From assembly GCA_002840685.1 (NCBI GenBank), contig PHBU01000014.1, positions 1 to 64,000 of the forward strand: DNA of 64,000 bases, read 5' to 3'. The stretch comes from Chloroflexi bacterium HGW-Chloroflexi-6 (lineage in GTDB: Bacteria; Chloroflexota; Anaerolineae; Anaerolineales; Villigracilaceae). The notes beneath the pieces are model-generated. The model was not told the DNA's origin. It worked only from the letters and a program-made list of their open reading frames with translations, and searched no databases. The translations under genes were made by a program, and so were the position numbers. How positions within the stretch are numbered: the stretch's first letter is position 1; each line of letters starts with the position of its first letter. Shown here one piece after another: positions 33,907 to 42,856 of this stretch.

Positions 33907-34539
33907 TCAAGCCCCGCCCATCATCTGCGCCATCCAGACAACTTCGATCACTTCATAGATGGCCGCGACCAGCAGGGTCAGGACAATCAGAATGTAGATC
34001 TTGCCGGTGCGCTTCAGGCCTTCGACATAGCCGCGCCGGTGGCCTTCGACGCCCGCGCTCTGCGGGAACAGGAAAGCGCGACCTTGCAGCCAGGCCGCAA
34101 ACATGACCAGGATGTAGGCCTGCCCCTCCAGGATCAGGGTCAGCGAGTGCGGAATCATGATAACCTGCATATCGGGATGACCAGGGTAAAAAAGCAGTCC
34201 CCACAGAATGGCGCGGTAGACGCCAAGCAGCAGCCCCACAAACGGAATTACCAACGACGGGACGGTGATCGACAGCAGGCTGGCAATAACCAGGTTAACG
34301 ACAAAAGTCAGGCCGATCGCAGTGAAAACTTCAGCGTTCAGGTAGGCTTGCCCAACCACCGCCAGCGGGCCGGTCATGAAGCTTTCGCCGACCAGGCGCA
34401 GCAGTTCATCCTGGACGGATGGATTGAAGGCCGCCACGCCCATAAAAATCACAACCAGACCATAATACAGTACGTTGAAAAAGATGTAGGAGCGTTTGTG
34501 TTCCTTAAGCAGCTCCCAGGCCGATCGAATTGCGTTCAC
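33907..34539 (-). CDS. SpoIIM/DUF95-family membrane protein
   Basis: A 210-residue protein with five to six membrane segments and the family segment PHSLTLILEGQAYILVMFAA, which corresponds to the conserved PHG.xE motif of stage II sporulation protein M relatives. The start is GTG 34539, since AAGGAG lies six bases upstream. In non-sporulating bacteria the family is often near RDD or MoxR genes; no such gene is adjacent here. It follows the regulator/membrane pair on the same strand with a 65-bp gap. Function unknown. Confidence 0.85.
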   Translation of the reverse strand: MNAIRSAWELLKEHKRSYIFFNVLYYGLVVIFMGVAAFNPSVQDELLRLVGESFMTGPLAVVGQAYLNAEVFTAIGLTFVVNLVIASLLSITVPSLVIPFVGLLLGVYRAILWGLLFYPGHPDMQVIMIPHSLTLILEGQAYILVMFAAWLQGRAFLFPQSAGVEGHRRGYVEGLKRTGKIYILIVLTLLVAAIYEVIEVVWMAQMMGGA

Positions 34540-34604
34540 GTTGTTCTCCTTGTGATGAATGTCACACAATAATTACGGAGAGGCCCTGTTTGGGTTGCAG
34601 CAGG

Positions 34605-34937
34605 TTATCCTTCCGAATCCTTTTTCCAGTTATCAGCATTCTTCCTGATTTCATCGAGTTGCGACCAGTACAGCCCAATCGTTTGAGCCCCTTTTTCAGA
34701 GATGCTGATGCGGGTGCTGGGTTTTCTCTCGATAAACTGCTTGTGGATATTGACCAGACCAGCCTCTTCCAACTTGCCGACCTGGATCGACAGGTTGCCA
34801 TCGCTCAGGCCGGTCAGGTTACGCAGGAAGGTAAAGTCAGCGCTTTCGCAGGAGGCCAGGGCGGTCAGAATGGACAGCCGCGCCGGTTCGTGGATCAGCT
34901 TGTCGAGTTGGGCGATTTTTTCAAAGGGATTGGGCAT
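34605..34937 (-). CDS. Winged-helix regulator (ArsR-like, HTH_34 type)
   Basis: A 110-residue protein: LIHEPARLSILTALASCESA, FLRNLTGLSDGNLSIQVGKL, and EEAGLVNIHKQF form a winged helix typical of the HTH_34 'winged helix DNA-binding' group. ATG 34937 has AGGAGG six bases upstream and overlaps the end of the preceding membrane-protein gene by 17 bp, indicating coupled translation. It probably represses its own operon at the palindrome near 35569-35602. Confidence 0.9.
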   Translation of the reverse strand: MPNPFEKIAQLDKLIHEPARLSILTALASCESADFTFLRNLTGLSDGNLSIQVGKLEEAGLVNIHKQFIERKPSTRISISEKGAQTIGLYWSQLDEIRKNADNWKKDSEG

Positions 34938-35547
34938 TGCGCGCCTCCTGAACCCTGGCCAACAGGCGCGTAAAGCGCAGGTGACCAATCATGCCGCTGA
35001 TCGTCATCAAGGTCCCGATCACAACCAGCATCCCGGCCAGGGAAGTCTGCATGCCCAAGGCTTGCCACCACAAGATGCCCAGCGCAGGCAGGAGCGCCGC
35101 CACGCCAACCAAGATCGGCGCGAGGAAAGCTTCGGGGGTGTTTTGAAAAGACGGCCTGGCAGAAGGGCGTAACAAATCGATGGACATGGCCACAGCGAAA
35201 GCCAGCCCAAAAACGCTGATCGGCAGAATTTTTGCCGTATCGAAGCCAAAGGCCAAAAACGCCAGAGCGCCCCACAGCACGGAGATGAATATCTCACGGT
35301 TGCGTTCCTTGCCGGTCGGGTTAACCTGTCCGAACGTGCGCGCGTAATAGCGGTCGACCAGAAAATAGGCCAGGGAGGTAATCACGATCATCACCAACGG
35401 AGCGCCAATATCGCCGTCCTGCCCGACCGGCAGGTTGACCCAGATACCGGTCGCGGCAATGAACAGCCCTACCGGAACGCTGCGCAACCCCTGCAGGCGC
35501 GAATAATTGGCAGCAAGATAACGAATTTGAGCAAGATTTTCAGACAT
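34921..35547 (-). CDS. Multi-pass membrane protein in regulator operon
   Basis: A 208-residue protein with about six hydrophobic segments (VPVGLFIAATGIWVNLPVGQ; PLVMIVITSLAYFLVDRYYA; FLAPILVGVAALLPALGILW). It is the first gene of an operon whose second gene is the winged-helix regulator. This pairing is common and resembles the PadR-DUF2812 arrangement earlier in the window. No transport or catalytic motif is seen. Confidence 0.85.
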   Translation of the reverse strand: MSENLAQIRYLAANYSRLQGLRSVPVGLFIAATGIWVNLPVGQDGDIGAPLVMIVITSLAYFLVDRYYARTFGQVNPTGKERNREIFISVLWGALAFLAFGFDTAKILPISVFGLAFAVAMSIDLLRPSARPSFQNTPEAFLAPILVGVAALLPALGILWWQALGMQTSLAGMLVVIGTLMTISGMIGHLRFTRLLARVQEARNAQSL

Positions 35548-35568
35548 GATATTCTCCTTGAATGCTTA

Positions 35569-35620
35569 ACTTTATACCATAAAGTATAATTTATTATAAA
35601 GTTATTTACGATCTTGTCAA
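35569..35620 (-). promoter_or_regulatory. Promoter and operator of the membrane protein/regulator operon
   Basis: On the minus strand TTGACA (35620-35615), a 16-base spacer and TATAAT (35598-35593) give a near-perfect promoter. Downstream is the palindrome ACTTTAT-acc-ATAAAGT (35569-35585), and another ATAAAGT half-site overlaps the -10 at 35596-35602. These are plausible binding sites for the winged-helix regulator of the operon. Confidence 0.75.
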
Positions 35621-35643
35621 GGGAGAATTTGTCATTTAACAAC

Positions 35644-35674
35644 AAAAGCCGCCTGCATTGCGCAAACGGCTTTT
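35644..35674 (-). terminator. Terminator after rsmA
   Basis: Arms AAAAGCCG and CGGCTTTT around a 15-base loop lie 18 bp beyond the rsmA stop, with T residues following on the minus strand. Confidence 0.75.
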
Positions 35675-35691
35675 CACAAAAGGATCATTCC

Positions 35692-36516
35692 CTACACCAG
35701 TCGCCCCCACTCTTCGAGCGAGAGGGTTTCGGCGCGGCGCATCGGGTCGATGCCGGCTTTCTCGAGCATTTCTCCGGCTGCGGCGGGTTTGATTGCCAGC
35801 CCGGCCGACAGGCTGTTGCGCAGGGTCTTGCGTTTCTGCGAAAAACCGGCCCTGGCCAGGCGAAAGAAGGCATCCAATTTGTCCGCCGGGAGGAGCGGCT
35901 CGGGGTACAGGTCAACCCGGATCACCGCCGAATCAACCTTGGGAACCGGGTGAAACGCCTCCGCCGGGATGCGGGCGGCGATCGAGGGCTGGCCGTAAGC
36001 CTGCACGCTCAGGGCCAGCAGGCTCATATCGCCGGGCAGGGCACAGATGCGCTCAGCAACCTCCTTCTGGATGGTCAGGACAATCCGGCGCGGGCGCGGC
36101 GGGTTTTCAAGCAAATGGCGGAAAACGGCCGAGGTAATGTAATACGGAATATTGGCCACCACCAGGTAGTCAGCAGAGGGCATCAGGTCAGCAGGGGCAA
36201 ATCTCAGAATGTCACCATGCACAACGCGCACGTTGTCAAAGGGTTTGAGCACCTCGCCCAAAACCGGGATCAGGCTCTCGTCCAGCTCGATCGCGGTTAC
36301 CGAGTGGGCGGCCAGCGCCAGGTGGCGCGTCAGGCTGCCCAGGCCGGGACCGATCTCGAGCACGTCATCCGCCGCGCTGATTTCAGCTGCTCCGGCAATT
36401 TGGGCCAACACCGAATCATCCTGCAGGAAGTTCTGACCGAGGCCTTTGCTGGCCGAGAGGCCGTGCGCGCGCAGCAGGGAAGCAACATTGAGGGAAGGTA
36501 GTTTTTTCAGGGGCAT
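35692..36516 (-). CDS. rsmA: 16S rRNA dimethyladenosine transferase
   Basis: RsmA (KsgA) dimethylates two adjacent adenines near the 3' end of 16S rRNA during 30S maturation. The 274-residue protein shows LGQNFLQDDSVLAQIAGAAE, SAM motif I VLEIGPGLGSLT, the ELDESLIP acidic loop, catalytic motif IV ANIPYYI, and a C-terminal FSQKRKTLRNSL. ATG 36516 is chosen because it gives the family start and overlaps the upstream LCP gene by 10 bp, implying translational coupling. Confidence 0.97.
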   Translation of the reverse strand: MPLKKLPSLNVASLLRAHGLSASKGLGQNFLQDDSVLAQIAGAAEISAADDVLEIGPGLGSLTRHLALAAHSVTAIELDESLIPVLGEVLKPFDNVRVVHGDILRFAPADLMPSADYLVVANIPYYITSAVFRHLLENPPRPRRIVLTIQKEVAERICALPGDMSLLALSVQAYGQPSIAARIPAEAFHPVPKVDSAVIRVDLYPEPLLPADKLDAFFRLARAGFSQKRKTLRNSLSAGLAIKPAAAGEMLEKAGIDPMRRAETLSLEEWGRLV

Positions 36517-37694
36517 GAGAAAGACTCTTTGGGGCCGGTGGGGGTTGCAAGGCCAGGCAGCACAGGCGCAGGTGGCGGCCAATCGCCGCTTTGGAAGGCG
36601 GCTACGTACAGGCGCGCCAGGTTGAAATCGGCTTCGTAAATGAAAACTTCTTTTTTGAAAACGCCGTCGTAAGTGCGCGAGGCAGTCAGCACGCCCTCAG
36701 GAAAAGAAACAAAACGGATATTCTGGGGCGGGATCTGTGGTGCGAGGCAAACCAGGGCGCTGATATCTTTGGGCGAAAGATCGGTCTGAACCGCACCCTG
36801 GAAGGCATTGATGATCTCGGGCAGGCGGGCCAGGTTGGACGGTCGCAGGGCGGCATCGCGCAGGGCGCAGGCGATCAGACTCTGGTGGGTGCTGCGGTCG
36901 GCATTGTCGCCAATCCGCAGGCGGGCCAGCATTAAGGCTTCGTGACCCTTCAAAAGATGCGGCCCGGCCTTGAAATACAGATCGCTGCGGGTTTGCTGGT
37001 CAGAGCGGCGGCCATCGACATCATACGGCAGGTTAACCTGAATGCCGCCCAGGCCGTCAACCAGGCGCACAAAGGTCTGCATGTTGATGGCCGCGTAATG
37101 CTCGGGCCGCGCGCCAAAGTTCAGGTCGAGGGTACGCGCCAGCAGGCCCGGCCCCAGACCGGGGCCTTCGTAATAGCCAAAGCCGGGGTTGCCGTACAGG
37201 TAAGACTGGTTCAGTTTCTCGTGGGTGATGCCATAATGGTCAGAAATATCGGGGATCTCGACCCACAGATCGCGCGGAAATTCCAAAACGCTGACGCCGG
37301 GGTGGATAAAATCGACCCGCACCAGGCGAATGACATCGGCCAGGCCGTACATGTAGCCGTTGGCGCGCGTGTCCGAGCCGATCAAAAGCAGCATCATGCT
37401 CTCCGGCCCGCCGCAGTGCGGAATCCCCATGGCAGCCTCGTCGAGCGGGGTGCCGGTGGGGATAATCGGCAGGGTGGCGGTCGGCGGGGCCGGCGTATTC
37501 TCGAGCATTGCGCTTTCCGCCGCGGAGGTTGCTGACGGCATAATAGCCGGCAAGGCCGGGGCCGGGGTTGGCAGCTCAAGCGCCGGGCCGAGCGGTTCAT
37601 CCCAGCGCGCCATCATCTCAAAGCCGATGCCAAACCAGACAGCGCCCAGCACCAGCAGCATGATCACCAACGCAATTTTGCCCCAACCGTTCAT
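36507..37694 (-). CDS. LytR-CpsA-Psr (LCP) family protein
   Basis: LCP enzymes attach glycopolymers to peptidoglycan or similar acceptors outside the membrane. The 395-residue protein has an N-terminal anchor (ALVIMLLVLGAVWFGIGFEM), a Pro/Thr-rich linker (about 35-85), then the LCP core: LLLIGSDTRANGYMYGLADV, VLEFPRDLWVEIPD, and ARLRIGDNADRSTHQ with the conserved Arg residues. It overlaps rsmA downstream by 10 bp and follows the 3D-domain lipoprotein by 9 bp. Confidence 0.92.
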   Translation of the reverse strand: MNGWGKIALVIMLLVLGAVWFGIGFEMMARWDEPLGPALELPTPAPALPAIMPSATSAAESAMLENTPAPPTATLPIIPTGTPLDEAAMGIPHCGGPESMMLLLIGSDTRANGYMYGLADVIRLVRVDFIHPGVSVLEFPRDLWVEIPDISDHYGITHEKLNQSYLYGNPGFGYYEGPGLGPGLLARTLDLNFGARPEHYAAINMQTFVRLVDGLGGIQVNLPYDVDGRRSDQQTRSDLYFKAGPHLLKGHEALMLARLRIGDNADRSTHQSLIACALRDAALRPSNLARLPEIINAFQGAVQTDLSPKDISALVCLAPQIPPQNIRFVSFPEGVLTASRTYDGVFKKEVFIYEADFNLARLYVAAFQSGDWPPPAPVLPGLATPTGPKESFSCP

Positions 37695-37703
37695 AAACCG
37701 CCG

Positions 37704-38753
37704 TCATTTCAAGAAATAAGGGATGGCTGGCGGGGCAGGCGCCAGAAAATAAACCGTGATCCAGCCGCTCCAGGTTTCAAAATCTTCGTCTGAGAAGCCC
37801 AGGTCGATCCATGCCCGGCCGTCGGGGAAACCGCCGCCGACATCCGCCACGATCGCCGTGCCATAGCCGGGAATATAAACCTGCGAGCCGGCCAACTGGT
37901 TGTACCACAGGCGCGACATCGCCACCACCCCGCGTTTGACCGGCAGCCCGAGAGCCGTGCCGGAAAAGCAGCGGTCCGGCACACCCGAGCGGCAGGGTGA
38001 GTAAGACGTGGCATACATCGAAAACGCGCGCCAGTATTGCAGGTTTTCCTGGCCCGGCACGGATTGCAGAGTGATCTTTGTACCCAGCCCACTCAGGCGG
38101 TCTTGCGGCGGCTGGACAACCGTCTCGGCTTCTTCGAAGCGGGCCGTCTCGACCCCGTCCTCGTAGCGGATGCGGGTGCGCGTCACCAATACGCCCGGCC
38201 GGCCGGCCGTCAGAATCTCTTCGACGCCCAGCGCCACTTCGGGCGCGTCGACATACTGGGTTTGGAAAGGAATGGTCTTTTGCAGTAGCGAAAGCGATTC
38301 GCGCACGCGGACGATCTGGATGACCCCGTCGGCCGGTACCGGATCGGACTCAGCCGGCAGGCTGGTATCCAGCCCGAGCAGCGGAATCCCGGCTGAGGCC
38401 AGGGCCTGCCCAACCGTCTGGCCGTTGGCGCGGACCGTGATCTCCTGCCCATCGACGCGGACGGTGATCTGGCGCGCCGGGCGGAACTCGACCGTTGTAT
38501 CGGCTTGCAAGGGCGCTTCGGGCGGCGGCCAGGTGAAATCGCGTTCGGCCAGGGTCAGTCCGATCTCGCGCAGGGCCTCGCCGATCGTCGGCGCGGAGGA
38601 TGTGAATTTGGTCTCGCTGTCGGGCGTCAGCAAGGTCACCTGCCAGGCTTGCGGAGTGACCGTCGCCGGGTCAATCTGCGGCGCAGGCACATCCGCCGGC
38701 TGGCAGGCCGCCAGGCTCACGGCAAACAGCAGGAGGGCCAGGAAGCTTCTCAT
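37704..38753 (-). CDS. YabE-like lipoprotein: DUF348, G5 and 3D domains
   Basis: A 349-residue lipoprotein, signal MRSFLALLLFAVSLAAC. Two DUF348 ubiquitin-like repeats lie at about 35-135 (ITVRVDGQEITVRANGQTVG), a G5 domain at about 145-215, and a C-terminal 3D domain at about 235-335. The 3D domain shows YATSYSPCRSG, TALGLPVKRGVVAMS, IPGYGTAIVADVGG and AWIDLGFSDED, with the three conserved Asp. This is the layout of YabE/Rpf2-like cell-wall hydrolases, where the 3D domain is an MltA-like lytic barrel. It is the first gene of the 3D-LCP-rsmA operon. ATG 38753 is chosen for the signal peptide. Confidence 0.92.
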   Translation of the reverse strand: MRSFLALLLFAVSLAACQPADVPAPQIDPATVTPQAWQVTLLTPDSETKFTSSAPTIGEALREIGLTLAERDFTWPPPEAPLQADTTVEFRPARQITVRVDGQEITVRANGQTVGQALASAGIPLLGLDTSLPAESDPVPADGVIQIVRVRESLSLLQKTIPFQTQYVDAPEVALGVEEILTAGRPGVLVTRTRIRYEDGVETARFEEAETVVQPPQDRLSGLGTKITLQSVPGQENLQYWRAFSMYATSYSPCRSGVPDRCFSGTALGLPVKRGVVAMSRLWYNQLAGSQVYIPGYGTAIVADVGGGFPDGRAWIDLGFSDEDFETWSGWITVYFLAPAPPAIPYFLK

Positions 38754-38824
38754 ACCCCGATTGTAATGCAAGGAAGATGGAAATGCAGAAGGATGAATGA
38801 TGAATGCAGAATGATGAGTTCAGA

Positions 38825-39253
38825 TCATTCTTCTTCGACAACGATGGAATATTCCATATCGCCTGCTTGCCCGGAGACCATGGTCCCGTAGCAGTAGGCG
38901 GTGACCGTGAAACGAAAGGTTCCGCTTTCTTGTGGAGTACCGCTGATGATTGCGCTATCTTCGCCCTGCACTTCAACGAGTTCCAGCCCGGCGGACAGGC
39001 TGCCGTCTGAAATGAAGATATCGTATGCGGGTGTGATATTCTGCGTAATGCGGATCTCGGCCTGGTAGGCATCGCCCAATTGGGCCGCGGGTAGGCTCTC
39101 AGGCTCAAATTTGAGCAGGCCGCCAGGGGTAACCGCACAACACGGATCCGGTTCGGGGGTCGGCGTTCCGCCAAACGGGAACAAGGAGCAGGAAAGCGAA
39201 GCGCTTACCACGAGCAGTGCTGCCAATAAAACGATCAGGGATCTGCTTTTCAT
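38825..39253 (-). CDS. Small lipoprotein with Ig-like fold
   Basis: A 142-residue exported protein with signal MKSRSLIVLLAALLVVSASL and lipobox SLSC, a Pro/Thr linker, then a single beta-rich domain (LPAAQLGDAYQAEIRITQNI...SGTPQESGTFRFTVTAYC) resembling a putative-Ig/cadherin-like (He_PIG) domain. Function unknown; surface location inferred. The 220 bp upstream of its start contain the nrdJ terminator and nothing else I can name. Confidence 0.8.
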   Translation of the reverse strand: MKSRSLIVLLAALLVVSASLSCSLFPFGGTPTPEPDPCCAVTPGGLLKFEPESLPAAQLGDAYQAEIRITQNITPAYDIFISDGSLSAGLELVEVQGEDSAIISGTPQESGTFRFTVTAYCYGTMVSGQAGDMEYSIVVEEE

Positions 39254-39410
39254 GTGGTTCTCTCATTCAGGTTATTCAACGATAGGTAGATAGTAAAAGG
39301 TTTAAATCCATTATAGCAAGTCAACAAAGCGTTCCCTGTTTTTAACCATTCCGAAAAATGGGGGATGTGCTCCACACGCATTTGATGAAGGTTGGATATG
39401 GTATAAACAA

Positions 39411-39443
39411 AAACTCCCGAAGTCTTTTCAACTTCGGGAGTTT
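39411..39443 (-). terminator. Terminator after nrdJ
   Basis: Perfect arms AAACTCCCGAAGT and ACTTCGGGAGTTT with a 7-base loop; TTTTTG follows on the minus strand. Confidence 0.95.
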
Positions 39444-39474
39444 ACTCTCTACTTTCTACTCTCTATTCCCCACC

Positions 39475-42060
39475 CTAACACTCACTAAACCCGCAGGCGT
39501 AGCACTTGCGGCAGCCTTCTTCGTTAACCACGGCCGCTTCTCCGCATTCGGGGCACAGGTCGCCGATCTTCATGTGGGCCGGGGTCGACTGCGGGCCTGA
39601 GACGGCCGGGTGGTGGCCGTTGCCATTACCGTTCGAGCCAGCTTCCAGGTGCGGCTCGGTCTTGTTGGTCAGGTACTCGTCCAAAACCTGGCCAACGCCA
39701 TCGGGCAGGGAGCGCACGCGGTTCGGGCCGAAGCCGAGCGAACGTCCGCCGCCGATGCCGGCCAGTTGGGTGACCACCTCGCGCATGCGGTCGATGGGCG
39801 CGATCGGCGAAGCCAGGCGCAAAATGTACGAGATCAGGCGTCCGATGGCTTCCGAAACGGCGGCCGTATCCGAGCCAGCCTTGGATGTGTTGATGAAAAC
39901 CTCGAAGGGCTGGTCGCCGCCGTTCTCATTGACGGTAATGAAGGCCTTACCGAGCGGCGTGTCGATGTTGAAGGTCTGCCCTCGCAGTGCGCGCGGGCGC
40001 ATTTTCTTGGTCTCATGCCAGATGACGCGCTCGGGCTTTTCGACTTTGACAACCTGCTCAACAGGCGCTTCGACGGCCTGTTTCTTGTCGAGGGTGGCCT
40101 TGGTTTCGAGCACAACCTTGTCGCGCGAGCCGGTCACATAAACGGTGATGCCCTTCGCGCCCAGTTCCCAGGCCAGCATGTAAGAGTGGGCCACGTCCGC
40201 TTCGGTGGCGCCTTCGGGGAAGTTGATCGTCTTGGAGATCGAGTTATCGACAAAGGCCTGCAGAGCGCCCGCCATGCGGACGTGCTCCTCGGCGGTCACA
40301 TCACCAGCGGTGACGAAGACCCGCCGCAGGTTCTCGGGCACTTCGGCCACTTCCTGGCAGGTGCCGTGGTTCATCACGCTTTCGAAGATGGCCTGGCGCG
40401 ATTCGGGGCTGATGCCCGCTGCACCGAGGGCCTTTTCAAAGGAAGGTGAGCCGTAGGTCAGTTGCAAATCCTTGCCGTTGTCGTTGACATGCCGGATGTA
40501 AGCCAGCGCGAAGACCGGTTCGCAGCCATAGCCTTCACAGCCGGCGACGGTGGCAATCGTGCCAGTCGGCGCGACGGTGGTCTGGGCGGCGTTGCGGATG
40601 CCGTGCTTTTTGATCTCGCTGACGATTTCGTCCCATGGCAGGGCGGGGCAGCCCCAGGTCTGGCTGATCGGGACGATCGACTTGGGGGCGTGCCATTTCA
40701 GGTTATCGGGATCGTAGATCGAGCCTTCGATGGCCGGGAAGGGTCCGCGTTCGGCAGCCATTTCGATGCTGGTTTTCATGGCGTGGTAGCGCACGAATTC
40801 CATCACGACCGAGGCAAATTCCTGTCCGTCGGCCGAACCGTAGCGCACACCGACGTGGTACATCAGATCGGCCAGGCCCATGATGCCCAGTCCGATGCGG
40901 CGGGCGCGGTGAGCGGCTTCCTTAAGTTGGGGCACCGCCGGGACGTAGGCATTGGCCTCGACCACGTCATCCAGGAAGCGGGTCGAAAGTTCCACGCTCT
41001 CGCGCAGGGTCTCCCAATCCACGGAACCATCCGCCCCGAAGTGCTGGGCCAAATTAACGGAACCCAAACAGCAATTTTCGAACGGTCCCAACCATTGCTC
41101 ACCGCACGGGTTTGTGCTTTCGAGCGGGTACAGGTGCGGGACGGGGTTGGCGCGGTTGGCGGCGTCCAAAAAGAGCACGCCCGGCTCGCCGTTGTGGTGG
41201 GCCTGGGTGACGATCTTGTTGAACAGTTCGCGAGCGCGGACGGTCTTGTAAACCACGATCGGGATGCCCTGCTCGCGGGCCTGCTCGATCGTGCCGCGGA
41301 AACTGCGATATTCGGGCGAAGAAATGTCGGGGAAGACCAGATCCCAATCGGCGTCGTCTTTGACAGCCTGCATAAAGGCATCGGTGATGCCGACTGAAAT
41401 ATTGAAGTTGGTGATGGCGTTTTCGCTGGTCTTCGAGACGATGAACTCGTTCACATCCGGGTGATCGACGCGCAAGACGCCCATATTGGCCCCGCGCCGG
41501 GTTCCGCCCTGAGCGATCTCACCGAAAGCGTGGTCGTAGACCCGCAGGAATCCAACCGGCCCGGTGGCCTGCCCGGCAGATGATTTGACCAGCCCACCCG
41601 CCGGGCGCAGGCGCGAGAAGGAGAATCCATTCCCGCCGCCGGTTTGCTGGATCAAGGCCGCGTTGCGCAGCGACTGGAAGATCCCGGCCTCGTCGCGACC
41701 CATATCGTCGCTGATCGGCAGCACGAAGCAGGCCGCCAACTGTCCGAGCGGGGTGCCGGCCCCGGTAAAGGTCGGCGAATTGGGGAAAAATTTCTTACTG
41801 GTCAGGAGGGCATAAAAATGGCGCGCCCGCTGGTTAATATCTCCGCCCCAGGTTTCTTCGACTTTGGCAACATGGTAGGCCACGCGCCAGAACATTTCTT
41901 CGACCGTCTCGGCCGGCTTGCCGTCGTCGCCGCGGCGCACATAACGACGCACGAGCACCTGGCGGGCATTATCGGTCAATTCCACAGGCGGCAGATCCGC
42001 CGGGAGGGGTGGGGTGGGCAATAAACCGTGCTTTTGGGCTTCCATATTTTTTGCGACCAT
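39475..42060 (-). CDS. nrdJ: Adenosylcobalamin-dependent (class II) ribonucleotide reductase
   Basis: NrdJ makes deoxyribonucleotides using a B12 radical and works with or without oxygen. The 861-residue length is normal for the NrdJ/NrdZ group. Visible are [19 protein letters not shown], the active-site loop STNPCGEQ, the barrel segment [20 protein letters not shown], and a C-terminal zinc-ribbon/redox tail [23 protein letters not shown] 42060 is chosen because AGGAG precedes it; longer starts lack a site. nrdR is immediately upstream, consistent with NrdR control of the operon. Confidence 0.97.
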   Translation of the reverse strand: MVAKNMEAQKHGLLPTPPLPADLPPVELTDNARQVLVRRYVRRGDDGKPAETVEEMFWRVAYHVAKVEETWGGDINQRARHFYALLTSKKFFPNSPTFTGAGTPLGQLAACFVLPISDDMGRDEAGIFQSLRNAALIQQTGGGNGFSFSRLRPAGGLVKSSAGQATGPVGFLRVYDHAFGEIAQGGTRRGANMGVLRVDHPDVNEFIVSKTSENAITNFNISVGITDAFMQAVKDDADWDLVFPDISSPEYRSFRGTIEQAREQGIPIVVYKTVRARELFNKIVTQAHHNGEPGVLFLDAANRANPVPHLYPLESTNPCGEQWLGPFENCCLGSVNLAQHFGADGSVDWETLRESVELSTRFLDDVVEANAYVPAVPQLKEAAHRARRIGLGIMGLADLMYHVGVRYGSADGQEFASVVMEFVRYHAMKTSIEMAAERGPFPAIEGSIYDPDNLKWHAPKSIVPISQTWGCPALPWDEIVSEIKKHGIRNAAQTTVAPTGTIATVAGCEGYGCEPVFALAYIRHVNDNGKDLQLTYGSPSFEKALGAAGISPESRQAIFESVMNHGTCQEVAEVPENLRRVFVTAGDVTAEEHVRMAGALQAFVDNSISKTINFPEGATEADVAHSYMLAWELGAKGITVYVTGSRDKVVLETKATLDKKQAVEAPVEQVVKVEKPERVIWHETKKMRPRALRGQTFNIDTPLGKAFITVNENGGDQPFEVFINTSKAGSDTAAVSEAIGRLISYILRLASPIAPIDRMREVVTQLAGIGGGRSLGFGPNRVRSLPDGVGQVLDEYLTNKTEPHLEAGSNGNGNGHHPAVSGPQSTPAHMKIGDLCPECGEAAVVNEEGCRKCYACGFSEC

Positions 42061-42111
42061 TTTGGCTCCTGTACAATTAATATTTTTTGAATAATTGCTC
42101 GGTAGAACAGT

Positions 42112-42163
42112 ACAGGGCTTGGGGTGCGACAATGCCATGATTGTCGAACAGCCCAGGCCCTGT
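42112..42163 (-). other. Long imperfect hairpin between nrdR and nrdJ
   Basis: Outer arms ACAGGGC (42112-42118) and GCCCTGT (42157-42163) enclose inner arms CGACAAT (42128-42134) and ATTGTCG (42140-42146). No T-run follows on the minus strand, so it may stabilise or process the mRNA rather than terminate it. Confidence 0.5.
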
Positions 42164-42167
42164 AAAA

Positions 42168-42617
42168 TTAGGCGTCTAAAAGGCGGTCGATTTCACCGCG
42201 TAATTCGTGCAGATCATCAAGGCGCAGATACACAATCGCATAGCGTATATAGGCAATCTGGTCGAGTTCCTTTAAGCCGTTGATGACCATGTCACCGACG
42301 ATGCGCGAAGAGACCTCGGCCTTGCCCAGTTTTTGCAGTTCAGCCTCGACCTGCCCGATCAGCCGTTCGATGTCGGCGGCGGAAACGGGTCGCTTGGCGC
42401 ACGAAATGCGGATCCCGCGCGCCAGTTTTTCGCGGTCAAACTCCTCGCGGGTGCCGTCCTGCTTGATCATAAGCGGCGTTGCCAGGATTGGGCGCTCATA
42501 GGTACTGAAACGCTGGCCGCAAGACTCACATTCACGGCGGCGGCGAATACCCCCGTGATTGTCCCGGGTGGTGTCTATGACTCTTGATTCATCGTGCTGG
42601 CAATACGGACAACGCAT
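42168..42617 (-). CDS. nrdR: NrdR transcriptional repressor of ribonucleotide reductase
   Basis: A 149-residue protein with the NrdR zinc finger ([34 protein letters not shown]) and the ATP-cone domain ([20 protein letters not shown]). NrdR binds ATP/dATP and represses nrd genes. ATG 42617 is chosen for the family N-terminus, with GAGG just upstream. nrdJ follows 108 bp later on the same strand. AT-rich palindromes upstream (for example CGCCATATATGGCG at 42650-42663) resemble NrdR-box cores, but their spacing is not the usual one. Confidence 0.97.
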   Translation of the reverse strand: MRCPYCQHDESRVIDTTRDNHGGIRRRRECESCGQRFSTYERPILATPLMIKQDGTREEFDREKLARGIRISCAKRPVSAADIERLIGQVEAELQKLGKAEVSSRIVGDMVINGLKELDQIAYIRYAIVYLRLDDLHELRGEIDRLLDA

Positions 42618-42812
42618 GAATGCCTCTGCATATCTAGAACATATGTACCCGCCATATATGGCGAGCACCACTCAACTTCCCCCTACCTGTTGGGGTATCG
42701 ACTGTCATTCTAACATAAATGCAAGGTCAATTCAAGGGGTAATAAGTTGCAGTTACCTTAAAATATTGCACCAAAATTTATCTAGACAACTTCAAGAAGA
42801 TCGATTCACTCA

Positions 42813-42850
42813 TGTAAGCGCTTTCTTAAATGATGCGCCGGTGGTAGAAT
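42813..42850 (+). promoter_or_regulatory. Possible LacI/CcpA-type operator and -10 for the MFS gene
   Basis: TGTAAGCGCTTTCT (42813-42826) resembles the operators of LacI-family regulators, including cre sites. TAGAAT (42845-42850) is a possible -10 and lies only 6 bases before the ATG, so the transcript would be nearly leaderless. No Shine-Dalgarno is seen. Confidence 0.35.
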
Positions 42851-42856
42851 CCCAAC

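Noticed and set aside
39475..42138. Large plus-strand frames opposite nrdJ (39610-40449, 40462-41397)
   Set aside because: Antisense to conserved NrdJ motifs such as NPCGEQ; typical high-GC shadow ORFs.
42061..42167. Cobalamin riboswitch before the B12-dependent nrdJ
   Set aside because: The gap is only 107 bp and no B12-box-like sequence was found; only a two-tier hairpin is present.
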